DNA of 64,000 bases from Hydrotalea sp. (GTDB taxonomy: Bacteria > Bacteroidota > Bacteroidia > Chitinophagales > Chitinophagaceae). The stretch covers positions 1 to 64,000 of the forward strand of contig JAKRSC010000024.1 in NCBI GenBank assembly GCA_022402565.1. The letters run 5' to 3'. Made by a program: the position numbers and the translations under genes. Under the pieces are notes generated by a model that did no database searches, was not told the DNA's origin, and saw nothing but the letters and a program-made list of their open reading frames with translations. Each line of letters begins with the position of its first letter. The first letter of the stretch is position 1. Shown piece after piece: positions 32,773 to 40,955 of the stretch.

Positions 32773-34864
32773 TTTTTTCAACTGCCACCAAATCGCTTAG
32801 AGAAAGTTGCATTGGTAATTGTCCAATTTGAACGATGGCTTTTTTGCCACGGATCTCTTTTACTTCTCCGACTTGGTAATTCTTCTTTAATTTAACAAGC
32901 ATGCCTGGCTTTAATTCATCTGTTCTAATTTCTTGGTATTGTTGTTGAATTTTCTTTTCTGCTTTTGATACCACTGGAGCGGTATCTTTTTTAAACAATA
33001 AGTCCTTCAAATGCTTAATCACAGCTTGCTTATCATCGGTCTTCTTCCAATCTATCACAACCTGTCTTAATTTTCGCTCCATGTCTTTGAGATACGTAAT
33101 CCGCTCTTCAGTTATCCTATTTTGCTGCTTTAACACTTCAACCTGTTGCCGGTGACGTTCCTTGTCCATCACAACCTGCATTTCTTTTTTCAGTCTTTCA
33201 TTCTCCCTCACCAAATTTTCTAATTTCTTTTTTTCTTCCACTACTTTTTGTAAGTCTTGCTCTGTCCTATTTAAAAGTTTATCTAATTTAAAATGATCCT
33301 GATCAACTAAATTACGAGCACGATCAATAAGCCTTTTTGGCATTCCTATTCTTTCTGCAATTGAAAAGGTATAGGAACTACCTGGCTTTCCTATAGTTAA
33401 TTGATATAAAGGCGAAAGGGTTTTCTCATCAAATAACATAGCACCATTCACAATACCCGGAGTATGATTAGCCATAACTTTTAGGTTGAGGTAATGTGTG
33501 GTTACAACTCCCAAAGACTTTTTTCTGGCAAGTTCTTCCATAATCACCTCAGCAAAAGCACCACCCAAATGGGGATCACTTCCACTTCCCAATTCATCTA
33601 TAAAGAACATAGTTTTACCATTACTCATTTCAATGAAATGTTTCATGTGTAAAAGGTGACTGCTATAAGTACTTAGGTCGAATTCTATACTTTGCGTGTC
33701 ACCAATATGAATGAACAATTGCTTGAACAATCCCATTCTTGAGCTTGGATGAACGGGCACCAATAAACCAGCTTGAAGCATCAATTGGTTGAGTCCAATT
33801 GTTTTCATAGTAACGGTTTTACCTCCCGCGTTTGGTCCACTTATGACAAGAATTCTTTGTTGATGATTCAGATGAATATTTACAGGATGGGTTGTTTTAC
33901 CTGCTTGTTGATTATATAGCCAAAGTAAAGGGTGATAAGCTTTTTTGAGATCAATTTGCACATCGTCAACCAATTCTGGAAGGTTTGCATTCATTTGAAT
34001 AGCCAGCTTAGCCTTTGCAGCTACAAAATCGAATTCGCCCGCTAACTGATAATATTGTAAGAGCAAAGAGGCATAAACCGATAAAGTAGCGGTAAGTTGA
34101 CGCAATATTTTTTGGACTTCTCTATGTTCGTCCTGCTCTAAAGAAAATACCTCATTATTAAGTTCAATGGTTTCTTCTGGTTCAATAAATGCAGTTTTTC
34201 TACTATCACTTTCTCCATGAAGAATACCCTTGATTTGTCGTTTATGTTCAGCGAAAACTGCTACTACCCTTCTGCCAGTGCTGAAACTTTCTTCAATATC
34301 AGCCGTATATCCAGCCTTTGATAACTTGGCGATTACTTTATCGAAAACTCTTCTAAGCTCTTGTCTTCTTCTGTATAATTGCTGGCGAATTCGTGCTAAA
34401 TCATCACTCGCATGATCCTTAACTTGCCCTAATTCATCTAATACTTCATCAATGGATATTACGATTTGCTTCTCGTAGTATATTTCATCAAGTTCTTGAC
34501 TTAAATATGGAAATCCAGCTCTTCTCTCCTGATCGAACCACCTGAATATTTGTTCTGCATTCATAGCTAACTTTCTCAAAAGCAAGAATTGGTCACCACC
34601 CAATAATGCACCTGGAATACTCAATAGCTTTAATTCACGATCGATGGTATGCGTAAAATCGTTGGGAAAATAACCGCTGGATTGAAGAATTAGCTTCATT
34701 TCATGTGACTGGTGCAGGGCTTTTTCTACATAAGCTTTTAAGGTATGCAGTCGAAGAGAGGCTGATTTTTGTTTACCATAAGCGGTACGACAAAAATCAG
34801 TTAATAAATCAATCACCTTTGGCAATTCTAATTGCTGGAGAGCCGAATCGGGATATACACGCAT
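32744..34864 (-). CDS. mutS2: MutS2-family ATPase lacking the C-terminal Smr domain
   Basis: A 706-residue protein, against about 780-800 for the usual MutS2. The core and lever region comes first, then the ATPase with Walker A ISGPNAGGKTVTMKTIGLNQ, STYSSHLLHMKHFIE and Walker B MFFIDELGSGSDPHLGGAFA, and VVTTHYLNLK. A long charged coiled coil follows (about residues 515-610). A KOW-like segment (LKPGMLVKLKKNYQVGEVKE) ends the protein; the Smr nuclease domain with its LDLRG motif is absent, and no frame beyond the stop encodes it. It acts on DNA recombination intermediates or stalled ribosomes in other bacteria. Its promoter box is at 34881. Confidence 0.9.
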   Translation of the reverse strand: MRVYPDSALQQLELPKVIDLLTDFCRTAYGKQKSASLRLHTLKAYVEKALHQSHEMKLILQSSGYFPNDFTHTIDRELKLLSIPGALLGGDQFLLLRKLAMNAEQIFRWFDQERRAGFPYLSQELDEIYYEKQIVISIDEVLDELGQVKDHASDDLARIRQQLYRRRQELRRVFDKVIAKLSKAGYTADIEESFSTGRRVVAVFAEHKRQIKGILHGESDSRKTAFIEPEETIELNNEVFSLEQDEHREVQKILRQLTATLSVYASLLLQYYQLAGEFDFVAAKAKLAIQMNANLPELVDDVQIDLKKAYHPLLWLYNQQAGKTTHPVNIHLNHQQRILVISGPNAGGKTVTMKTIGLNQLMLQAGLLVPVHPSSRMGLFKQLFIHIGDTQSIEFDLSTYSSHLLHMKHFIEMSNGKTMFFIDELGSGSDPHLGGAFAEVIMEELARKKSLGVVTTHYLNLKVMANHTPGIVNGAMLFDEKTLSPLYQLTIGKPGSSYTFSIAERIGMPKRLIDRARNLVDQDHFKLDKLLNRTEQDLQKVVEEKKKLENLVRENERLKKEMQVVMDKERHRQQVEVLKQQNRITEERITYLKDMERKLRQVVIDWKKTDDKQAVIKHLKDLLFKKDTAPVVSKAEKKIQQQYQEIRTDELKPGMLVKLKKNYQVGEVKEIRGKKAIVQIGQLPMQLSLSDLVAVEKIIQPQQKTV

Positions 34865-34880
34865 GCACTCAATTGAGGCG

Positions 34881-34888
34881 CAAAGGTA
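34881..34888 (-). promoter_or_regulatory. -7 box of mutS2
   Basis: TACCTTTG on the minus strand, continuing CGCC, matches TAnnTTTG. The expected start is near 34874, ten bases before the ATG (34864). Confidence 0.55.
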
Positions 34889-34923
34889 AGCAGCTGTAAA
34901 AGAGGAAACTCAAACGTTTAATT

Positions 34924-35436
34924 TTACTGAGCAAAATTATTATCGTAATCAGACTGTTCACGAGGAGCGTGAAATATGATTTTATAAAATGCGAACATCA
35001 TAAACGACAATTGTAGTCCGAGTAAACACATCCATAGCACAAAAACAAGTCGAGATATTTTTTCTAAATAATCATAAGTTGGAATAGGTATAATATTAAG
35101 GTTCCAACTCTGATCCATTACCGGTGTTTGCTTGTACGTGAAGTACAGGGAAAGCATCAATAGGATACTAAAAATTACGTGTATTCTAGGGAATTTTCCA
35201 GATCTCAATCCCATTTCTCGCAATAGAACATGAAAAAAATAAGGAATGGTGGAGAATGCAATCCAGAAGAGACCAGTTTGTAATATAGAAACACGAGTAT
35301 ATGTACCTGCCACAAATACATCTAAATGCATTTCTGGTGAGTACAGCACAGCCAAGAACACAAATATGCTGGGCATTAAGAGCAACAAGTGTTCAGAACG
35401 TAAATACCTATCGTATTGAAATCTTCTTATTTCCAT
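34924..35436 (-). CDS. Unrecognised four-helix membrane protein, paralogue of the next gene
   Basis: I do not recognise the family. The start was set at ATG 35436 (MEIRRFQYDRYLRSEHLLLL), giving 170 residues. Four hydrophobic segments are visible: HLLLLMPSIFVFLAVLY, LQTGLFWIAFSTIPYFFHVL, IHVIFSILLMLSLYFTY and LVFVLWMCLLGLQLSFMMFA. It aligns with the neighbouring product in order and spacing (EHLLL, IPYFFH, and a third helix ending in a short TY block), so the pair arose by tandem duplication. It resembles short membrane proteins with a two-helix kernel similar to cytochrome oxidase subunit I, but the haem histidines are not evident. Confidence 0.65.
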   Translation of the reverse strand: MEIRRFQYDRYLRSEHLLLLMPSIFVFLAVLYSPEMHLDVFVAGTYTRVSILQTGLFWIAFSTIPYFFHVLLREMGLRSGKFPRIHVIFSILLMLSLYFTYKQTPVMDQSWNLNIIPIPTYDYLEKISRLVFVLWMCLLGLQLSFMMFAFYKIIFHAPREQSDYDNNFAQ

Positions 35437-35517
35437 AGCGTTTCCTTTGGTTATTTTCAAGGATACGGGAACGCAATGGCAATAAAAATAATCAATCCTA
35501 CGCTAGAAAGTCGATTT

Positions 35518-36084
35518 TTAGATTTTTTTAATTCTGTCCAGCTCTGTGTTGATGGCAGAAATAAGATTGTAATTTCCTGATTCAGAATCATTTGCGGAAT
35601 CGTCTTCAACTAAAACTTCAGACTCAGAATCAGTTGTGAATATTCTATAAAAAGAATATGACATGAACACAAGTTGAGTTAAAAGGGTAAGAATCCACAA
35701 AAAATTATTTACAAAGCTGAAGCTTTTAAACCTCTCCTGGGCAGGATCTGGGAAAATGGCATTATTCCAATGATTGCCGATTGTAGGGAGCATAGAGTAG
35801 GTTAATAACAATGCAGCCATTAATAACAAGGAAACAAATACATGAAAGCCTTGAATAAGCAAATTTACTTTTCCAATAAGCCTCATATATGCATGAAAGA
35901 AATAAGGCACCATGAAAAACATTGTAAAAAATAATGTACCATTGTACATAGGGGTTCTGTGAACAAAGGAACCGAATTGTACGTTGATTTCATGGTCGTG
36001 TAAAAAAATATAATACACGAATGTCAATGAGATGGGCAACACCAACAATAAATGTTCAAATTTGAATGCCTTTGTTTGATTCAT
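35518..36084 (-). CDS. Unrecognised four-helix membrane protein, paralogue of the previous gene
   Basis: The family is not recognised. The start was set at ATG 36084 (MNQTKAFKFEHLLLVLPISL), giving 188 residues; an in-frame extension to 36156 has no support. Helices: HLLLVLPISLTFVYYIF, YNGTLFFTMFFMVPYFFHAY, FHVFVSLLLMAALLLTY and VNNFLWILTLLTQLVFMSYS, then an acidic tail (TDSESEVLVEDD). The shared pattern with the downstream paralogue is EHLLL near the N-terminus, VPYFFH/IPYFFH in helix 2 and the position of each helix. The two genes are 81 bases apart on one strand. They may form a heteromeric membrane complex; this is inference. Confidence 0.65.
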   Translation of the reverse strand: MNQTKAFKFEHLLLVLPISLTFVYYIFLHDHEINVQFGSFVHRTPMYNGTLFFTMFFMVPYFFHAYMRLIGKVNLLIQGFHVFVSLLLMAALLLTYSMLPTIGNHWNNAIFPDPAQERFKSFSFVNNFLWILTLLTQLVFMSYSFYRIFTTDSESEVLVEDDSANDSESGNYNLISAINTELDRIKKI

Positions 36085-36221
36085 AACTTCTTGTTTATAA
36101 CAAAAATTCTTTGGCGTAAAACAGGATATTGAACAAACAAACGATGGGCTGTTCAAAATTAATGTAAAATTTGTTGTTCATACACTTTGAAAACGTAAAT
36201 AATTTCAAAAAAGTATATTTC

Positions 36222-36869
36222 ATGAAAAAGCTATTAGTCATTTTAAGTGGATTATTTTTATCTGTTTTTCCAGCCTGTGCGCAAAAGAAAAAGTCGTCTA
36301 ACAATAAGGAATCAAATATGGAAATGAAATCAACTTATGCAACAGCTACCTTAGGTGCAGGTTGCTTTTGGTGTGTGGAAGCTATTTTTCAACGATTAAA
36401 TGGAGTAATTTCTGTAGAAAGTGGATATAGTGGAGGACATGTACCCAACCCTACTTATGAGCAAGTTTGTACTAAAACAACAGGTCACGTAGAAGTCTGT
36501 AGATTGGTTTATGATACAACAGTGGTTAGTTTTGATGAAATTTTAGAGGTGTTTTGGAAAACCCACGATCCAACTACTATGGATCGTCAAGGGAACGATG
36601 TAGGTCCTCAGTATAGAAGTGCTGTATTTTTTCATAATGATGAGCAGCAAAAGAAAGCCATTTACTATAAAGAGAAACTAGATAAATCTGGTGCATTTAA
36701 TAAACCCATAGTGACCGTAATAGAACCACTAAAAAATTATTACAAAGCAGAAGACTATCATCAAAATTACTTTAATGATAATAAGACTGCTGGCTATTGC
36801 TATTTCGTTATTCGTCCAAAGCTTGAAAAGTTTGAACAAGTATTTAAGGATAAGTTGAAAAAGGATTAA
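36222..36869 (+). CDS. msrA: Peptide-methionine (S)-S-oxide reductase MsrA, exported
   Basis: The start was set at ATG 36222 (MKKLLVILSGLFLSVFPACA), giving 215 residues. This is a signal peptide; the Cys in FPAC could be lipidated. The catalytic motif GAGCFWCVEAIFQRLNGV is complete, with the nucleophile Cys of GCFWC at about residue 51, followed by VESGYSGGHVPNPTYEQVC, DPTTMDRQGNDVGPQYRSAV and YHQNYFNDN. It repairs methionine S-sulfoxide in proteins, here probably in the periplasm. It appears monocistronic. Confidence 0.95.
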   Translation: MKKLLVILSGLFLSVFPACAQKKKSSNNKESNMEMKSTYATATLGAGCFWCVEAIFQRLNGVISVESGYSGGHVPNPTYEQVCTKTTGHVEVCRLVYDTTVVSFDEILEVFWKTHDPTTMDRQGNDVGPQYRSAVFFHNDEQQKKAIYYKEKLDKSGAFNKPIVTVIEPLKNYYKAEDYHQNYFNDNKTAGYCYFVIRPKLEKFEQVFKDKLKKD

Positions 36870-36909
36870 TTGGCATTTATTTTGTACTGCAATTAATAAA
36901 TTGCACTAT

Positions 36910-37596
36910 ATGAAAAGCCTGTTAATAAGCCTTTTTCTTCTTTTAATGACCACTACCCTTTTTTCTCAAAAATGGGGCGGATTTGCCAACTTTACCCTAG
37001 GTCTTCCACAAAATGAGTATAAAGCACTTAATGATAGAACTGGATTAGGTTTTAGAGGCGGGGTTTTGTATCGGCCGCAAAAAGACTTGCCTATTTCTTT
37101 TGGTTTTGAAGCAGGTTATTTGAGTCTCGGTAGAGAAGTTTTGCCATCTAATTCTTCTGGCTTTTGGAGCCCCTACAGTGCATATCGAGTGGTGGCTGGT
37201 GTTAATGTGGTTTCTCTAAATGCAAGTCTGCGTATCCAATCGCCTAATAATGCTTCTGTTAAACCATTTCTTGAAGGTTTAATTGGATGGAATAATTTCT
37301 ATGGAACAGTTAGTACAGAGGGAAGAAGATTCCTCGACTTTGAATGGGAAAGAATTATTCAAGAAAGCACAAAAGGCGATTGGGCTTTGAGCTATGGCGG
37401 TGCCGCTGGATTAGACGCAAGAATTGACAAATCTGGTCACTTATGGCTAGAATTTAGAGTAAGTTACATGAAGGGTCGCCAGGCGAGATATTATACAGAT
37501 CCAATAATATCAGGAAATGGCAATGTTACCTATGTAGAAAAATCAAGTACAACCGATTTACTTTTTCCTCAAATTGGCTTGAAGTTTGGCCTGTAA
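36910..37596 (+). CDS. Outer-membrane beta-barrel protein, function unknown
   Basis: The start was set at ATG 36910 (MKSLLISLFLLLMTTTLFSQ), a Sec signal peptide, giving 228 residues. Alternating strands such as LGFRGGVLYRPQKDLPISFG, VNVVSLNASLRIQSP, HLWLEFRVSYMKGRQARYY and the C-terminal LLFPQIGLKFGL suggest a small barrel of eight or so strands. An inverted repeat (TGCAATT at 36888, AATTGCA at 36899) lies just upstream. No partner or substrate is evident. Confidence 0.7.
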   Translation: MKSLLISLFLLLMTTTLFSQKWGGFANFTLGLPQNEYKALNDRTGLGFRGGVLYRPQKDLPISFGFEAGYLSLGREVLPSNSSGFWSPYSAYRVVAGVNVVSLNASLRIQSPNNASVKPFLEGLIGWNNFYGTVSTEGRRFLDFEWERIIQESTKGDWALSYGGAAGLDARIDKSGHLWLEFRVSYMKGRQARYYTDPIISGNGNVTYVEKSSTTDLLFPQIGLKFGL

Positions 37597-37621
37597 TTAA
37601 ATTGCTATAATAAGCTAATGA

Positions 37622-39235
37622 TTACTTTACTTGAGTATGCCGTAATTCTAGCAAATTCAGTGCATTTGGATAAAAGCCTGTTACATTGTTTTGAACAAAA
37701 TGTATAACCTCATCATACCATAATGGTACTACTACTGCTTCATCTATCACCAACTGATCCATTTTTCTGTACAAGACTTTCTTTTTGCTAACATCTGTTT
37801 CTTTCAATACTTCTTCATACAAACGATCGAACTGCTTATTTGAATACCTAGTATAATTGGGTGGAGCGGGATTCTTACTGTAAAAAAGCGACATATAATT
37901 TTCTGGATCAGGATAGTCCGCAATCCAACTTCCCCTAAAAAACAATGCTTTTGACTTGGCTGTTTGTTCAAGCAAACTTGCTTTTTGTACAACTTCTACT
38001 TGAATTGGAATACCAATTAATTCAAGCTGTTTGGCTACATAACTGGCAATATCAGCATAAGCCGGAACTGTAATCATAGGAATTTTTGATAGGCCCTTTC
38101 CACCAGGATACCCTGCATCCCTTAATAATTTTGCCGCTTTTTCTGGTTGATATGTATATCCAAGAATAGGTATACTATCCACAGGCAAACCATTTGGAAT
38201 GAAACCTTTTTCGGCTGGGATACCAATCCCGTTTCGAACATACATCATGAGTTCTTGTCGGGGTATTGCATAATTTATAGCCTGTCTAAGCCATTTATTC
38301 TTTAGAGGTGAATGTTTGACTAACTCCAAGGTTGTATCAGCCAAAATGCCGAAATATTCTATGTTTAAATATGCATGTTTATTTAGTTGAAGCTTACCAA
38401 TCCAATCTTTTTTTAAGCTTCCACTTTTAGATAATAAATCGTCTTTAAAGGCTGCATCTATATCATTGATAAATGATAGCTTGTTCTGTCTGAAAAGCAG
38501 GAACTCAGTTGCTTTGCTATCAAAGAAGCTAACTTGAATACCTGCTAAATAAGGAAGGCTAACCCCCTTTTTATCTTTTTCCCAATAGTGTTTGTTTTTA
38601 TGCAGTACTAAAGCCTGACCTTCTTCCCAAAAAGCCAATTGAAATGGGCCGGTACCAACGGGGTTGCGTCTAAAGTTTTTTCCAAAAAATTGAACCGCTT
38701 CTGGAGCAACAACACTGCAATATTGCATAGATAACACGCCTAAAAAAGCCGGGAATGGTCTTTCTAACTTAATTTGAATAGTACTATCGTTGAGTGCTTT
38801 TACATTTTCGGACTTTAACTTCTCTGAGAAAATCCAAGCTCCGCTACTTGCAGTTGTAGAATCCATAATTCTTTTTAAACTAAACACAACATCTGATGCA
38901 ATCATTTTCCTCCCTCTTTTTCCCGGAAACACTTCGCTATCATGAAAAAAAACATCAGTGCGTAAGTTAAAAGTGTACTCTTTGGCCGAAGAATCTACTT
39001 GCCAGGACTTGGCTAATGAAGGGCGTATATTTAACTGACTATCTACTTCAACTAAAGTATTATACAGTTGATGAACGGCCCACATAATTGACTGGTTCTT
39101 TGCAAATGCTGGATCTAATGTAGCTATCCCAGAAGCTTCATTGTAGTAAAAAAAGTTTTCATGCTTCACATGTTTGGTGCTGCATGAATATGTAAGTAAC
39201 AAAAAAAATAAAATGCCAATAAATTGAATCCTCAT
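37622..39235 (-). CDS. OppA-like peptide/oligopeptide-binding lipoprotein (SBP family 5)
   Basis: The start was set at ATG 39235 (MRIQFIGILFFLLLTYSCST), a lipoprotein signal with lipobox LLTYSC, giving 537 residues. Solute-binding family 5 blocks are clear: ASGIATLDPAFAKNQSIMWA, HQLYNTLVEVDSQLNIRPSL, AKSWQVDSSAKEYTFNLRTD, VGTGPFQLAFWEEGQALVLH, NKWLRQAINYAIPRQELM and ADYPDPENYMSLFYSKNP. It would capture peptides or a related ligand outside the inner membrane. No permease genes are adjacent, so the partner transporter is encoded elsewhere. It is divergent from the M1 aminopeptidase gene with only 29 bases between the two starts, which suggests a common theme of peptide use. Confidence 0.87.
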   Translation of the reverse strand: MRIQFIGILFFLLLTYSCSTKHVKHENFFYYNEASGIATLDPAFAKNQSIMWAVHQLYNTLVEVDSQLNIRPSLAKSWQVDSSAKEYTFNLRTDVFFHDSEVFPGKRGRKMIASDVVFSLKRIMDSTTASSGAWIFSEKLKSENVKALNDSTIQIKLERPFPAFLGVLSMQYCSVVAPEAVQFFGKNFRRNPVGTGPFQLAFWEEGQALVLHKNKHYWEKDKKGVSLPYLAGIQVSFFDSKATEFLLFRQNKLSFINDIDAAFKDDLLSKSGSLKKDWIGKLQLNKHAYLNIEYFGILADTTLELVKHSPLKNKWLRQAINYAIPRQELMMYVRNGIGIPAEKGFIPNGLPVDSIPILGYTYQPEKAAKLLRDAGYPGGKGLSKIPMITVPAYADIASYVAKQLELIGIPIQVEVVQKASLLEQTAKSKALFFRGSWIADYPDPENYMSLFYSKNPAPPNYTRYSNKQFDRLYEEVLKETDVSKKKVLYRKMDQLVIDEAVVVPLWYDEVIHFVQNNVTGFYPNALNLLELRHTQVK

Positions 39236-39264
39236 TGTGATAACGAATTTGCTACTTTTAGACC

Positions 39265-40953
39265 ATGATAGCAAAAAGATTCTTAGTCCTACTTATATTC
39301 TCTTCGCTGGCCTTCTTTCCAAAAGAGTTGGTAAGTCAAAAATTTAATCGTTCAGATACATTAAGGGGAACCTTATTACCAGAAAGGAGCTGGTGGAATG
39401 TAATAAAATATCAGATAAGAATTACTCCTTCTATTGAAGATAAAACAGTACAAGGTGTTGTATCTATTGTATATAAGGAATTGCCTAGGCATAAAGGCAT
39501 TATGCAAATTGATTTACAATCGCCTATGAAAATTGATAGCGTTGCTTATGAACAACAGGCTAGAAAATTTTCATCGATTGACAAAAACGCTTGGCATATT
39601 GTTTTACCCGAAAGACTAGAACCTAAAAAACGAACATCAAAAAACAGGTACGATACAGTACATATTTATTTCTCTGGAAAGCCCAGAGAAGCAATACGTG
39701 CACCATGGGATGGTGGTTGGATTTGGAAAAAAGATGATAAAGGTCGTCCATGGGTATCCTTAGCTTGTCAAGGTTTAGGTGCTTCAGTTTGGTTACCCTG
39801 TAAAGACCATCAAAGCGATGAGCCAGAGCTAGGTATGTCATTAACAGTCATAACTCCCAAAGAGTTATCTGTTGTAGCTAATGGAAGAAAGACTCAAGAA
39901 AACAGCTTTAAAAATTTAAAAAGTACAACATGGGAAGTTAAGAATCCTATCAATCTCTACAATATTGTGCCATATATAGGGCATTATACTTCTTTCAATG
40001 ATACGCTTCTTGGAGAGAAAGGGAAATTAGATATCAGTTATTGGGTACTAGATTACAATTTATCTAAAGCCAAGCTTCAATTTAAACAAACAAAACCTAT
40101 GTTACGGGCTTTTGAATATTGGTTTGGGCCCTACCCTTTTTATGAAGATGGATACCAATTAGTTGAAAGTCCGCATTTAGGTATGGAACATCAAAGCGCA
40201 ATTGCTTATGGGAATCAGTTCCAAAATGGTTACATGGGCCGAGACTTGAGCGGGACTGGATGGGGAAAAAAATGGGACTTTATTCTGATTCATGAAAGTG
40301 GTCATGAATGGTACGGAAATAATATTACAACAAAAGATATTGCTGATTTATGGGTACATGAAAGCTTTACCAACTATTCTGAAACGCTTTATACTGAATT
40401 TATGTTTGGCAAGCAAGCTGGTGATGAATATGTATACGGACTCAGAAAGAACATTCGATTAGATGAGCCTATGGTGGGCGCTTATGGTGTAAATAAATCA
40501 GGAAGTGGAAGCGATATTTACTATAAAGGTGCTAATATGATTCATACTATTCGACAAGTAATGAATAATGATGATAAATTCAGAAAAATGCTTCGTGAAA
40601 TGAATCGAGTATTTGGAAAAAAACCATGTACCGGACAAGATATAGAGCACTTCATCACATCTTACAGCGAAATTGATTTCAGCGATTTTTTTGATCAATA
40701 TCTTAGAACAACAGATATTCCAGTCCTGCATATTGATAAAAAGGTAGCAGACTCTACTATGACATTTTATTGGTCGAATTGTAATGATCAATTTAGTATT
40801 CCAATTCATTTGGCAGATTCAAGTAAGAAATTCACTTTTACACCTCAAAAAACGGCAACAACAATCAGACTGACTAAATCAGAATGGGAGATGATTCGTC
40901 CTGAAGCCATTGAATTTAAATACTATATCAAAGTGAAGCAATCTGTAAATTAG
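39265..40953 (+). CDS. M1-family zinc aminopeptidase, exported
   Basis: A 562-residue protein with a Sec signal peptide (AKRFLVLLIFSSLAFFP). The catalytic zinc motif H-E-x-x-H is in ILIHESGHEWYGNNI (about residue 350), with the distant zinc Glu in DLWVHESFTNYSE. The exopeptidase motif, GAMEN in typical members, reads LGMEHQSAIAYG here, a variant common in Bacteroidota M1 peptidases. It removes N-terminal residues from peptides in the periplasm. The start is divergent from the OppA-like lipoprotein gene, and the flippase gene follows after two bases. Confidence 0.92.
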   Translation: MIAKRFLVLLIFSSLAFFPKELVSQKFNRSDTLRGTLLPERSWWNVIKYQIRITPSIEDKTVQGVVSIVYKELPRHKGIMQIDLQSPMKIDSVAYEQQARKFSSIDKNAWHIVLPERLEPKKRTSKNRYDTVHIYFSGKPREAIRAPWDGGWIWKKDDKGRPWVSLACQGLGASVWLPCKDHQSDEPELGMSLTVITPKELSVVANGRKTQENSFKNLKSTTWEVKNPINLYNIVPYIGHYTSFNDTLLGEKGKLDISYWVLDYNLSKAKLQFKQTKPMLRAFEYWFGPYPFYEDGYQLVESPHLGMEHQSAIAYGNQFQNGYMGRDLSGTGWGKKWDFILIHESGHEWYGNNITTKDIADLWVHESFTNYSETLYTEFMFGKQAGDEYVYGLRKNIRLDEPMVGAYGVNKSGSGSDIYYKGANMIHTIRQVMNNDDKFRKMLREMNRVFGKKPCTGQDIEHFITSYSEIDFSDFFDQYLRTTDIPVLHIDKKVADSTMTFYWSNCNDQFSIPIHLADSSKKFTFTPQKTATTIRLTKSEWEMIRPEAIEFKYYIKVKQSVN

Positions 40954-40955
40954 GT

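Noticed and set aside
36888-36905. Inverted repeat TGCAATT-AATA-AATTGCA before the beta-barrel gene
   Set aside because: Only seven bases per arm in AT-rich DNA, no second copy seen; kept as a remark in that gene and not called an operator.
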